64,000 bases of DNA, from the NCBI GenBank assembly GCA_014529385.2, contig CM043952.1:60964119-61028118 (forward strand), read 5' to 3'. The DNA comes from Adiantum capillus-veneris. Its lineage: Eukaryota > Streptophyta > Polypodiopsida > Polypodiales > Pteridaceae. A model generated the notes under the pieces. That model did no database searches. It was not told where the DNA came from and saw only the letters and a program-made list of their open reading frames with translations. Shown piece after piece: positions 1-10,325 of the stretch (the first letter of the stretch is position 1; each line of letters begins with the position of its first letter). Both the position numbers and the translations under genes were made by a program.

Positions 1-684
1 CATGCATTTTGTAGGTAGTAACCATATCTAGTCATAAGGATCAAATTTGGCTAGATATTGAATAGTTTCTATGGGATTCTACAACTCATAATGTTGAACC
101 CAGTTTTTTCATGTTTGCTGTATTTAGCACTTCATCTTTGTCCCCAAGATTCCCCTTGGTAAGAGATGTATTATTATTTTGACATGCTCCATGGCTCCTT
201 ATGAACCTAAAGGACAATACGGAACTAAGAAAACATGCACATATTATTTGTATTGAGCGTGGCTATAGAAACTTTGACGATAGGTTTGTAGCATGGTAAA
301 AATTCAACTTTTTTGTACCTATTTCTTTTGGCAAAACAAAAAATAGTGAGTGAGAAGCAATCATATGTTCTGATCACCAACCCATTGAAGTTAACTAGGG
401 AATTTATCTCAAGTCGTACAAAAATCCCTAATCTTATTTTTATGCAACAAAACGTAAGAAATGACTGTTTTGATGAAAATGTACTGGTCCATCAACTTTG
501 GAGGCTTGGTGTGACCAAAAGATGAGAAATTTTACAAGTTTCTTATTTTTTCCATGTGTAGTAGGCCTTGAACTATAACCTCATGAAAGGATTTTACAAA
601 ATGAGTGGATCTACTATGGTTTTGGAGGTTTTTTTCAAAACCCTGAAAGGACACTTTTATGTCCTGTTAGGTTACCAACCTAGT
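1..684. other. No recognised gene (AT-rich flank)
   Basis: AT-rich sequence with short open frames only. No domain was recognised. It may be decayed upstream pol of the gypsy element that becomes readable at about 685, but I see no conserved RT motif here. Confidence 0.4.
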
Positions 685-1560
685 GTTAAACCCTTTCAAA
701 TGCCAATTTTGGGTTAAACATGGAATTATGTTAGGGCATATAGTGTCCAATATGGGATTTCCATAGATGAGAGCCAAATTAAAGCCATTTCCAATTTGCT
801 ACCACCTACAAATTATAAAGGACTTCAAAGGTTCATGGGCCATGTTGGTTATTACCGGTGGTTTATTTTAAACTTTGTTGAGACAGGTTGCCCTTTGTAC
901 AAGCTTCTTATTGAGTTTCACTGGATTGCGGAGTGTGACCATGCTTATGAGCTCGGGGGGTGCACTATGTTATCATGTTAATGTATAGCGTGAGTTCGAA
1001 AGGAGGGGTTTTAAAATGCAAAAAATTTAGGCAATTTAACAGAGATACATTAAAATAAGGGGTTTTTAAATTCAATTTTGGAAAAAAATCATAAAATAAG
1101 GGGTCATTTTATTCATTCAGACATGTTAAAAGAGGGATTTTTTTAATACCCCGCCAACGCACGTTATATAGGGGAGTACTGAATGGTGAACCCCCCGAGC
1201 TTATGAGTCATTGAAAAAGACCTTGACAAGTGCTCCCATTCTACAAGTGCCCAATTGGAATGTAATTTTCCATGTGCATATTGATGCATCAAACTTTGCT
1301 ATTGGGTGTGTTCTAGCTCAACCAGGAAACATAAATTGGACTACCCCATTAGCTTTGCAAGTCGTCAATTAAATGATGCTGAAAGAAACTACACCACTAC
1401 AAAGAGGGAAGGTTTAGCTATGATTTACGTAGGGAATAAATTTTGATACTACCTTCTTGCTAACAAGTTTGTTTTCTATGTTGATTATCAAGCATTATTG
1501 TATCTAGTAAATAAACCTTATTCCACGGGAAGAATTACATGATGGTTGTTAATTCTTCTT
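685..1560 (+). pseudogene. Gypsy-1 reverse transcriptase C-terminus and RNase H remnant
   Basis: Frame around 690-951 reads a gypsy RT thumb/connection pattern: LGHIVS near 738, then LPPTNYKGLQRF and GYYR near 797-860. After the MITE (952-1199) the same frame resumes with an RNase H start (HVHIDASNFAIGCVLAQ, about 1270-1320). A frameshift near 1340 precedes a TTTKREGLAMIY-type RNase H motif. Later codons are interrupted. The catalytic YxDD part of RT lies upstream and is not recognisable. It copied element RNA into DNA when intact; now a fossil. Confidence 0.8.
952..1199. mobile_element. hAT-like MITE (248 bp) inserted in gypsy-1
   Basis: The insert begins CTCGGGGGGTGCAC and ends with a sequence whose reverse complement is CTCGGGGGGTTCAC, giving terminal inverted repeats of about 14 bp. 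It is flanked by an exact 8-bp duplication CTTATGAG at 944-951 and 1200-1207. Removing insert plus one duplication restores the gypsy reading frame across the site, so this is a real insertion into an older element. No coding capacity. An 8-bp duplication fits the hAT superfamily; a 9-bp reading (GCTTATGAG) makes the ends asymmetric, so I prefer 8. Confidence 0.85.
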
Positions 1561-2570
1561 GACTTTGATTTTACTAGTTGTGGTGAGACCTGGTAAAAGA
1601 CATGTCATGGCGGATCATTTGTCTCGCATACCCAATGGTAAAGCCCCTACTGGAATTAACGATGAATTGCCTGACACTTCCCTATTCCTAGTCGAGACCA
1701 TGCATGAATGGAGTGAAAAGATTGTGAACTTTTTTGTAACGGTTTTTCACCCAAAGAGCTTCGTAAGGATATAGCTCAAAAACTATTAAAGGAATGTGAA
1801 CCTTATTCACTAATTGCAGGAAGTCTCTACAAGCTAGAGAAGGAAGATATTCTTAGATTTTGTGCTCGTGAGGATGAGTATTTATACATACTACATGAAG
1901 CCCACATTGGTATAGCTGGAGGACATTTCTCAGGGGAGCTAATTGCTAGAAAGGTATTGCAATCAAGCTATTGGTGGCCTACCTTATTCAAGGATGCATC
2001 ACATTTTGCAAAAGGGTGTGATGAATGCCAACGTTACAAGATCACACAACAAAAGGATAAGATGCCCTTACATCCTGTTAAAGTGACTCAACCATTTGAA
2101 AAATGGGGTTTAGACTTTGTAGGCCCAATTAGTCCAGCAGCTCGTAACACTCAATCTTGATATATTATTGTTGCCACTGACTATGTGACAAAGTGGGTGG
2201 AAGCTAGGGCAACACACAAGGCTGACGCAAGGTCAGCTGCCAAGTTTCTCTTTGAGAATGTTATTACAAGATTTGGTTGTCCCTTTGAAATTGTGAGTGA
2301 CAATGGTACTCATTTTATAAATGGAGTGATAAAGGAACTCACAACAAGCTTCATGACAGCTCACCATAAGTCTACACCGTATTACCCACAAGAAAATGGC
2401 CAATCTGAGAGCACTAACAAGACCTTAATTTCTATCTTGACCAAAATAGTGGAGCTCATCGCACAGATTGCAACTTATCTTACTTCTTACAAAGTGGCTA
2501 TTAATTGTACACCATTCAAAATGGTATATGGCCAAGAAGCAGTTATGCCATGAGAGTTTGTAATTCCTAG
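1561..2570 (+). pseudogene. Gypsy-1 integrase remnant
   Basis: Zinc-binding HHCC domain: histidines near 1898 and 1923 and the CDEC pair near 2020. The catalytic core follows: GLDFVGPIS (first Asp, about 2107-2135), VSDNGTHF (second Asp, about 2293-2316) and ENGQSESTNKTL (catalytic Glu, about 2392-2427), spacing typical of D,D-35-E integrases. TGA codons at 2158-2160 and 2551-2553 break the frame. It inserted element cDNA into the host genome when intact. Confidence 0.85.
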
Positions 2571-3110
2571 TCTACAGATAGCTTCACAAGAAGGTTGGGT
2601 TGGTAACCCTTTAGTTGAGCATTTATATATCCTTAAGAGGTTAGACAAAGAAAGGCAATTGGTTGTGCAAAATGCACTTGTGAAGAAAGATAGAAGGAAG
2701 AAATGGTATGACCGTCATTTAAAGACCAAAGATATCAAGTTTGGGGATAAAGTTCTTATGTATGGAGTGCGAAACGAGAGGAAAAAGTTGAAATATGCGG
2801 GAAAATGACCATATAGAGTATGCAAAATCACCCCACAGGGTACCATTCGTGTGGAAACTCTTGATGGAGTTGAAACCATTGGATGCATCAATGGGAGAAA
2901 ATTTAAAAGATATTATGATCCTTTAAGCCAAGAGGAGCTACTTGCCATTCATCAGAAAAAGGTAGCCAAGGCACAAGCAGAATTGAAAGGAATACAAGCT
3001 CAAGTTGAGGCTAAGGAGCGACAACAACATATAAGACGCCAACGAGAGGCCAACCTTGGGGTTACACATGCATTTCACGTTGAAATAGAGGATGATTGGT
3101 TGGACTCTGA
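2571..3110 (+). pseudogene. Gypsy-1 integrase C-terminal tail
   Basis: After a TGA, the frame continues with a basic stretch and a GPY/F-like segment (PYRV near 2810, then VETLDGV and NGRKFKRYYDP), the usual end of gypsy integrases. A charged glutamine/alanine-rich helix follows (AKAQAELKGIQAQVEAKERQ) and an acidic end. The open frame runs on into the adjoining copia LTR as far as 3207, so its last 32 codons belong to the LTR rather than to gypsy. No chromodomain is visible. Confidence 0.65.
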
Positions 3111-3322
3111 TGATGAGCGCTATTGCAGAGTGTGCAAGAGAAGGAAGCATGCAAGAGAAGGGGGAAGAGAATTGGGGAAGAAGAAGTTGCACAGGGAGTT
3201 GGGTTAGTGGAGAGGAAAGTGAGAGAGTGAAGTCAACTCTCTCACTTTCTCTCCCTATATTCATTAGGAAGAGAATGTGAGTAAGGGTGGTTTCCCACGG
3301 CCACCTGGCCTACACCCCAACA
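3111..3322 (-). repeat. copia-1 3' LTR
   Basis: On the plus strand it starts TGATGAGC and ends CCCCAACA (TG...CA). It matches 9882-10102 throughout, including GTGTGCAAGAGAAGGAAGC and the GTCAACTCTCTCACTTTCTC block. It lacks the 22-bp duplication found in the other LTR. Confidence 0.85.
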
Positions 3323-3340
3323 ACCTCCCACTTGAAGGTC
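3323..3340 (-). promoter_or_regulatory. copia-1 polypurine tract
   Basis: The minus strand reads CTTCAAGTGGGAGGT immediately before the LTR start TGTTGGGG. AAGTGGGAG next to TGTTGG is the usual plus-strand primer arrangement of plant copia elements. Confidence 0.8.
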
Positions 3341-3479
3341 ATGGTGGCCAATAGTGGCATCAGTATAGTTAGTCTATACAAAGTTGATGAAGCATCGCCT
3401 AGGATTCATCCTACACCCATAAGTTCTATGCAATGTGTAAATTTCTCCGCGGCTAGGCTCTCATGAGAGCATCTGTGGG

Positions 3480-4140
3480 GTTGTCATCAGTGTGAACCTT
3501 GACAAGCTCGATGTGCTTGCCAACCAATGCATCTCATATGACATGGTATCTAACCTCTATGTAATTCGACTTTGAGTGAAACACCGGATTATTTGCCAAA
3601 GCAATGGCAGTCTGACTATCACAATGCAGTATTGGAACCTCGTGAATGCCCAAATCTCCCACTAGACGAGCCGACCATATGGCTTCCTTGCTTGAGTCAG
3701 ACATAGCAACATATTCTGCCTCAGTGGTAGATGAAGACCTGTAGTCTTGGAGACACGATCTCCAAGAGATAGCTACTCCAACAAACATGAACACATAGCC
3801 AAATGTGGATCTTCTACGATCCACACAACTCCCACAATCTGTAACCTAGATTAGATGCATCGCTGTTTTTGAAGTGTAAACACTTGCTAGCTTTACCCTT
3901 CAAGTATCTGAGGATTTTCTTCACTACTTCGCAATGCTTCTTGCCAAGGTTTTCCATGTACCTACTAACCACTCCCACTGCATGTGCAATGTCTTGTCTT
4001 GTGGCTACCATAGCGTACATCAAACTGCCAGTTGTTGAAGAATATGGCACTTTTGCCATTTCGTCTTTCTCAGCCACTGTCTTGGGAGAATCTTCCTTGC
4101 TAAGTTTGGAGTATGCTTGCATTGGGGTACTCAGTGACTT
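3480..4140 (-). pseudogene. copia-1 RNase H remnant
   Basis: The minus-strand frame carries the copia RT-RNase H connection (VGVVSRYMENLGKKHCEVVKK, about 3935-4000) and then the RNase H signature STTEAEYVAMS and the HCDSQTAIALANNP block (about 3590-3730). The join between the two frames near 3820 and the C run at 4142-4150 are frameshifts. It would have degraded RNA in the RNA/DNA hybrid during reverse transcription. Confidence 0.85.
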
Positions 4141-4155
4141 CCCCCCCCCTGCATA

Positions 4156-5013
4156 CTAAAACGTTGCGACTTTGTGGATGTACTTTTCTTGAGATAATTC
4201 AAGAATTCCACGTTGCCTGTCTCTCTTGATTTGCTTACCAAGAAAGTGATTGGAATTTCCCAAATCCTTCATGAAAAACTGAGTGCTTAATATCTTTTTC
4301 AACTGATTGATCTCATCAATTGATTTGCCTACGATAAGCATATCATCTACATACAAGATCAAGATAATTAAAGAACCATCGTTCAACATTTTTGTGTATA
4401 AGCAGTGATCCTCTTGACTTCTTATGTAACCCTGAGACTGCATGAATTTTTCAATTTTTTTATACCAATGCCTTGAACCTTGCTTGAGGCCATAGAGTGC
4501 CTTTTTAAGTTTACAAACCAATTCTGCCCTCATTGGCTTTTGGGTTTCACATACGAAGCCCTCTGGTTGTTTCATGTAGACACCTTCATCTAGATCCCCG
4601 TGAAGAAAAGTTGTGTTCACGTCCATTTGGACAAGTTCCATGTCCTGGATAGCAACCAAGCCAAGCACAGTGCAAAGTGTAGTTATCTTGACTACAGGAG
4701 AGAAAATCTCATCAAAATCCACACCTTTTTGTTGCTTGAAACGCTTGGCAACTAGACAAGCCTTCTTGTATCTAGGCTCAAGATCTTTCGCTGTATACTT
4801 CTTCTTGTATACCCATTTGCAAGGTAATGCATTTTTGCTTTTTGGTAAATCAACCAAATCCCATGTCTCATTAGCCACACTCGAATTGTATTCTGATTGC
4901 CTGCTTCCACTCAACGTTATCGTCCATTTGTATAGCTTCTTTGTAGCAGGTTGACTCTCCATTATCAATGACCAAAATATGGCGTATACCCGGCTCAAAC
5001 CGTTTGGGGACAC
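4156..5013 (-). pseudogene. copia-1 reverse transcriptase
   Basis: An open stretch of 285 codons covers most of a copia RT (RVT_2). Visible motifs, with residues of this frame, are WVYKKKYTAKD (about 67), RFKQQKGVDFDEIFSPV (about 90), QMDVNTTFLHGDLDEGVYM (about 128), YGLKQGSRHWY (about 174) and the catalytic YVDDM (about 221). The upstream WxxA part is lost to a frameshift. The break into RNase H is at a C run. The catalytic aspartates remain, but the polyprotein is disrupted. Confidence 0.9.
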
Positions 5014-5062
5014 GTGATACTCTTATAGAGCATCTCAGTGCCTAACTGCTTGACTCTGCTCT

Positions 5063-6094
5063 CTACTGAGCGATAGTAGTATCTTGCACTTGAGGATTAG
5101 GTACAACACTACTAAACCAAATTGGTTCAGAGGATACATCCTCCAAATGAACGCGTATGTACTCAACTTCTTTAATGGGCTTCTTGTGCATTTTTGATTC
5201 ATTGAAAATCACGTGTGAGCTATGAATAACTTTGTTGGATTCTAGGTGCCAGAGACGATAGCTCATCTCTCCATTTGCACCATAGCCAATAAAAATGCAT
5301 TTGTGTGACCTAGGATCTAACTTGCGATGAAGTTCTTTGGGCACATATGCATATGCCTCACATCTAAATACACGTAAATTCTCATAGCTTGGCATTTTCC
5401 CAGTTCATAATTCCTCTGGAATTTTGGAATTCAAAGGAGAATTAGGTGACCTATTGATGATGTGCACTCCTGTCAGATTAGCTTCCCCCCCAAAATCTGG
5501 AGTAAGCTTCGCCATAGACATCATAGAGATAGCTCGCTCTTGAACCGTATGATTCATTCTTTTAGCTATCCCATTTTGTGCAGGTGTGTATGGAGCAGTA
5601 AACTGCTGACGAATGCCTCTTCGATTGCAAAAAGATCCTTGAACTCTGTGTAAATGTATTCTCCACCATTGTCCGTGTGAAAAGCTTTGAGCTTTTTTCC
5701 TGATTGGTTCTCAACCATGGCGAGGAATTTTTGGAATGTTGAAAAGACCTCTTCCTTACACTTAAGGAGATAAACCCACACCTTTTTGGTAGAATCATCT
5801 ATGAACGTGAGAAATTAGTTTGCCCCCCCCTAGAGTTTTATGTGGCATAGGACCACACAAATCACTGCGCACTAAGTGTAGGGGTTTGCCTAGTTTCTTG
5901 TTCAATGGCGAAGATGTCAACCTAGTCTGTTTGCCGTATAGACAATGCTCACACAATGGAAAGTCCGTGTAATCTAACACATGTAAGTAGCCAAAATGCT
6001 GAAGTGTTTTCATTCCCTTTTGGCTAATATGCCCTAGCCTGCTATGCCACAACTCAGTACAGCTCGGTAACATAGATAGAGTGTTCATCAACAC
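5063..6094 (-). pseudogene. copia-1 integrase (zinc-binding domain, core, C-terminus)
   Basis: The GAG-pre-integrase zinc domain is at 5795-6094 (LWHSRLGHISQKGMK, CEHCLYGKQ). The core follows at 5562-5798 with the second Asp in HTDNGGEY. The 3' segment at 5063-5395 has the copia post-core signature LRVFRCEAYAYVPKELHRKLD and KCIFIGYG. Frameshifts near 5798 and 5560 and a stop near 5400 separate the three parts. A C run at 5823-5830 coincides with one break. Confidence 0.85.
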
Positions 6095-6537
6095 TCAAAA
6101 TAAACATAGAGTACAATAATTTGTTTTTACGACCTTTCATCATGACAAGGTTGTTCTTACATATTAGCCAAGAATGATTACCAAAAACTGTAGTGTAGCC
6201 AAGATCATCTAATTGCCCTATAGAAAGCAAGCTTTTTGTAAGCTTGGGCACATGTCTGACATTTTGCAACACAAAAGTAGTGCCATTATGCATCTGAAGT
6301 TTCACATCACCAATGCCAATAATGTCAAGCTCATAGGAATCACCAAGCTTGACTATGCCATGCATGGATGCAATGCGGTGTGACATGAAAACTTGCACCA
6401 GAATCAAGAATCCAATTTTGTGCATAACCCTCATCTTGAGCAACCAAAGCATATAGAGTGAGATCTAAAGTGAAAATGAGAACATCTGAGGGATCTACTG
6501 TCACCTCTGCATGAATCTCTATCGGCATAATGATCAT
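6054..6537 (-). pseudogene. copia-1 aspartic protease remnant
   Basis: The minus-strand frame contains WILDSGASFHVTPH, the retropepsin active-site motif with the D-S-G triad, at about 6385-6430. It continues in an overlapping frame with LQNVRHVPKLTKSLLSIGQLDD, the conserved copia protease tail. One frameshift lies between them near 6370. When intact it would cut the Gag-Pol polyprotein. Confidence 0.85.
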
Positions 6538-6559
6538 CTCATTGGAGCAGAAGCATCCT

Positions 6560-7415
6560 CTACTGTAGTGGTAGGTATGGGAGACTCAACCACATTGAAC
6601 TCCTCAATCTTTATCGTACTTTTGCCTTTGCCAAAATTATTCTTTTGCATGTTTTTTTGATCTCTTAGGAAACTACGACAATCCTTTTTGTAATGGTCCT
6701 TCTTATGGCAATAGTAACACTCGACATTTCTGGCACTGCGGTCTCTACTTTAGTTTCTGTGTCTGCTAGGACTACGAGGATTTCGCTCTCTACTTTTGCT
6801 TTTGTATTTGTTTCTGTCACGACCTTTTGCCTTTAGTAAATTGCCAGCCATATATACATCTCCATGACTAGCACCGTCGAGAGATTTACATCGAATATCT
6901 TCAGTGAGCGATGCATCTGTGACAGCATTGAACACTAACTTGCCATTCGGAGCCGAATTGCTAATGGTTATGCAAAAGATGTCCCATGAACTGGGTAGAG
7001 AGCATAGCAAGAATATAGACTTGAGTTTGTCGTCAAACTCCTTAAAGCCTTGAGAAATCATTTGTTTGAACAAAGCGTTGAACTCATTTAAGTGACCAGA
7101 GAGAAAAACTTTTTTTGATGTACTTTTACTCTCCCATGCTGAACATAAGCTATCTCAAAGTTCCTTGGTTGGTGTCTTCCCTATGATAGTGAAGAACACT
7201 GACTCGGCTAGATGTAGACATATCATAGCCATGGCTCTCGCATCCAAAAGCTTCCATTGAGCTTGTGTCTAGTCATCATCCTCTGCACGCTCCTTCAACG
7301 ATTCTGATAGGCCTTTGTTTGTCAAAACATCTTTCATGCGCTCTTTCCACATGGTGAAGTTGCTGCCATCAAACTTACGAATGAAATACTCCTCCTTTTC
7401 TGAAGAAGAAGCCAT
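6560..7415 (-). pseudogene. copia-1 gag with zinc knuckle
   Basis: The likely start codon is at 7413-7415; the frame opens with a serine/glutamate-rich start and the copia gag pattern around FDGSNFTMWKERM. A UBN2-type gag segment lies at 6750-7073 (LLCSLPSSWD). A CCHC knuckle CYYCHKKDHYKKDC is at about 6678-6720. At least three stops or shifts interrupt it (near 7272, 7160 and 6749). Gag packaged element RNA into virus-like particles in the cytoplasm. Confidence 0.8.
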
Positions 7416-8623
7416 TGATGACAAGAGGGTTTTAGAGGTGCCAAACTATGGCGAGAAGCTACAAAAATTTGGGTAGAGTCTCCTTTGTATAAGGAGTTAA
7501 AACTCAACTCAAAATACGCATAAATGTGCCAACTGCACTAATTGGGCATCTACTGCACAAAACCACTTCTGTGTGACCGCTAACTCGACGTCAAAAGCAC
7601 AAAAATCCATCCACATACATATCCTATGGCGAGGGTACCGTAAAGGGGAACTCCAGCTACCTGTATCACCGAAGGTGTCTCAACATTCGAGCACACCCCA
7701 GCTCAAAGAAAACCTCACTCTATTGACCCTCCAAAGGCTAATGCAGACACAAATGGACCAGCCACAATCTCAAAAAGGGTTCTTCCGATGCGAGTCTCAG
7801 AAACGATCGAGAAAAACTGCCAAAATAGCCAAAAAATGGCTCCACCACGTAGTACAGTGGACAGTGTCCGCAATTCAACGTATAAGAGTGAACCGCGCTC
7901 AAACAAGCACTAAGAACTGCTGCATGCAGTAAAAGTGATCCTTGCGGGGATATCTGCTCTCAAAAGAGCTCAGTAGCAATAGGTGTGCTCACAACAAAAT
8001 GCATTTGTCAACGCAACTTTCCGCAGAGAATCTACTGTCGAAATGACTGCCAAATCGCCTGTGAAAGCGTTGTGTCTGGTAATCTGGAGAATCTATGTGT
8101 GAACAGGCTGAAAAACCCCCTTTAACCTTTGATCTACGTGTCGGTGTCGCTATGTACCGATTTCTGTCACCAGACAGAAATATGTTAGTCGAATAGCCCC
8201 CAACGGTGTCGTAGCCAAAAACCGTGCCGTACAGCGTGATCAGTGCGCTCGGTGCCGATGTCGGGTGTCATTCCTCTACTGTAGAGGTACCTCACCCATG
8301 CGTGTGGCAAGTAGAATTGTTGATCACACGAAAATGTCGTCTACGTGAAACCGATGTCGAATTGGATGTCGAAAATCCTCCTGTAATGGTAGTAATGGGA
8401 GCCGATGCTGAAAGATGGGAGTCGGTGTCGAAACGGCTCTAGTCGCCGATGTTGATGTCGTCTACCACCGCCGAACGAGAGTGGCTAGCCGAATAGCCGT
8501 AGATTGGTGTCAAAAATTGAACTCGGGGCGATGTCGGATGATGTCGGGGCTTCCTCGCCCGCACCTGCACACAACGATGTGTGTGCACGAGAGTGCATGC
8601 CAAAGAACACTCGGTCATCGTTG

Positions 8624-8625
<2 letters not shown>

Positions 8626-8688
<63 letters not shown>
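8626..8688. repeat. (CT)n microsatellite, 63 bp
   Basis: Uninterrupted TC/CT dinucleotide tract inside the copia-1 leader. Confidence 0.98.
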
Positions 8689-8690
<2 letters not shown>

Positions 8691-8980
8691 TCAAGAGTCG
8701 GGATCCAGGGGTTTGAAAGGAGCGGGGGCGGTCGGGGGTCGGGTTTGCTCATGTCAACAAGCTTATTGGCTGCGAATGGTTGATGTTTCTCTATCACACA
8801 AGTTCAAATTTGGGGTGGTGGCTAGGTGGGAGATGGGGTGCAAAGGAGAGAGTACGAGGGAGTTGTCGAGGTTCGGTTGGTGGGAAAAGCCCCTTGCACA
8901 CAAGATGTGTTTGAAAAGGCTCACAAAAAATATATATTTTTCTTGGTCGATTTTTGGATCTTCACTGCAGCGCTCAGAGG

Positions 8981-8981
<1 letters not shown>

Positions 8982-9040
<59 letters not shown>
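8982..9040. repeat. (TG)n microsatellite, 59 bp
   Basis: Uninterrupted TG tract about 290 bp after the CT tract in the same leader. Confidence 0.98.
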
Positions 9041-9041
<1 letters not shown>

Positions 9042-9867
9042 GACGACCTTGCTTACGGTGCCTGCTTCTCCATGTCAGCATGCACGTGTATTGTCACCAC
9101 AGCGCTACCTTGTGTGTGTGGCGGATTTCCCCCCCTTTTGCTCGATTCTGCAACTCGCGGCTTTGCTCCTGCTGACTATGCTCCCAACAATCTCTGGTTA
9201 CTTGATTGATTGCTCCCCTTGCACATGTCGATTTTTTGCAAGAGCTTGGGTGCTCTAGTTCGATTTGCTACCAGCTCTATCTCAAGCTGCCCGAATGCAA
9301 TGCTCCAAATCCTCAAAAGATTTTGACTTTACTCCTTGCTTGGGCCCACAAGCATACACATGCTCTGCTTTGAATTCACTGCCAAGCCTCCGACCTCCTC
9401 AACCCGATTCTGCAGATGTCGAGTTGTTGCCCCTTTTGTGTGTCATGCTTGCATCATTTCCCGATTTGGCCATGCTTGCTCATGCGCTGCAATTGTAAGG
9501 CTGGATTCTGCTTCGGTTGCTTCAATGCCTTCCCGACTCGAGCCAAAGGCTGGCTGTGTGCACACACAAGCTCTCCTAATCTCGACTTCATGTGTTGTTC
9601 TCAACGACTCTCTACAAAGCTTTGCCGATTTGCTCAATTCTCAAGCTCAAACCTGCTGCCCGGTTCTTTGCCTCAATGCAAGTCCTTGCCCGATTGCAAG
9701 GATTTCATGCTATGCTCGATGCTCCAATTACTTGTAGAAATATTGAACTTGCTGCCAGAGCTCAAGCTCCATTTCCTTCAAGATCTCCTGCTTTGCTTGC
9801 CTTAGGCTCTCAAGCTTGGGGTTGGTGCACATGCGGTTAGCCGGGGAGGGAAAGCCGACAACCTGAA

Positions 9868-9879
9868 GCTCTGATACCA
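9868..9879 (-). promoter_or_regulatory. copia-1 primer-binding site (tRNA-iMet type)
   Basis: The minus strand reads TGGTATCAGAGC two bases after the LTR end. This is the classic plant copia PBS complementary to initiator tRNA-Met, and it fixes element orientation and LTR boundary. Confidence 0.9.
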
Positions 9880-9881
9880 AT

Positions 9882-10102
9882 TGATGAGCATTGTTGCGGA
9901 GTGTGCAAGAGAAGGAAGCATGCAAGAGAAGGGGGAAGAAGAAGCTGCACAGGGAGTTGGGTTAGTGGAGAGAGGGAGTTGGGTTAGTGGAGAGGAAAGT
10001 GAGAGAGTGGAGTCAACTCTCTCACTTTCTCTCTCTATATTCATTAAGAAAAAAATGTGAATAAGGGTGGTTTCCCATGGCCACTTGACCTACACCCCAA
10101 CA
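9882..10102 (-). repeat. copia-1 5' LTR
   Basis: On the plus strand it runs from TGATGAGC to CCCCAACA, homologous to 3111-3322. It differs by an exact or near-exact 22-bp tandem duplication (9952-9973 and 9974-9995, GGGAGTTGGGTTAGTGGAGA plus two bases) and by point changes, so the two LTRs have diverged since insertion. Confidence 0.85.
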
Positions 10103-10325
10103 TTGACACGTCTCTAGGATACCCTATTGAGTTAAATAGAGCCTATGGGAAAGTGCTATATAACGTCTTATTGGACAGAGGGGCTAAATATAGTATGCTA
10201 TCATATGGGGTGTGGTGTCAAGTAGGAAAGGCATCTCTATCTGAGAGTACTTTTCAAATCAAGGGTGTCCACAAGAAAAAAACTGCGGTTTTTGGAACCT
10301 AGCACACGTCTGTCATTTATGACAA
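10103..10325 (+). pseudogene. Gypsy aspartic protease fragment
   Basis: The frame across 10103-10302 reads GKVLYNVLLDRGAKYSMLSY, a retropepsin-like context in which the usual D-T/S-G triad is D-R-G, so it would be inactive. It directly abuts the copia-1 right LTR. It belongs to the start of a gypsy pol, whereas the left flank of copia-1 is the end of a gypsy pol. Confidence 0.6.

Larger units (their letters stand above)
685..3110 (+). mobile_element. Ty3/gypsy retrotransposon remnant (gypsy-1), RT to integrase
   Basis: Order of domains on the plus strand is late reverse transcriptase, RNase H, integrase and integrase tail, the Ty3/gypsy order. Both ends are missing: upstream RT is unreadable and the downstream side stops where the copia-1 LTR begins at 3111. 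Several frameshifts and in-frame TGA codons (2158, 2551 and about 2806) make it non-functional. A small MITE is inserted at 952-1199. Confidence 0.85.
7416..9867 (-). other. copia-1 untranslated leader, unusually long, repeat-bearing
   Basis: There are 2.45 kb between PBS and gag start with no recognisable coding domain. It holds a zone rich in GATGTCG/GGTGTCG words (about 8120-8560), a (CT)n tract, a (TG)n tract, and a T/C-rich zone (9120-9830) with recurrent CTCAAGC and GATTCTGC words. Open frames here come from low-complexity sequence. It may include a later insertion whose ends I cannot define. Confidence 0.5.
3111..10102 (-). mobile_element. Ty1/copia retrotransposon, nearly full length (copia-1)
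   Basis: Two LTRs (3111-3322, 9882-10102) bracket an internal region with a copia-type polypurine tract next to the left LTR and a tRNA-iMet-type primer-binding site next to the right LTR, so the element runs right to left. On the minus strand the domains are gag, zinc knuckle, protease, integrase, RT and RNase H, the copia order. Many stops and frameshifts (for example at a C run near 4142) make it non-autonomous now. No matching 5-bp target duplication was found (TCTGA left, TTGAC right). Confidence 0.9.

Noticed and set aside
2938-3264. Minus-strand 108-codon ORF over the copia-1 left LTR
   Set aside because: It spans the gypsy/LTR junction and opposes the evident gypsy frame. No domain.
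7573-7932. 119-codon ORF in copia-1 leader
   Set aside because: Plus-strand frame opposite to the element, no recognisable domain, and it lies in the untranslated leader.
8485-9258. Open frames rich in SLSLSL, RERERE or CVCVCV
   Set aside because: They are translations of the CT and TG microsatellites, read in several frames on both strands, with no domain outside the tract. The same applies to frames over the tracts near 10.6, 24.1, 34.9, 36.3, 38.0, 39.7, 43.1 and 43.9 kb.
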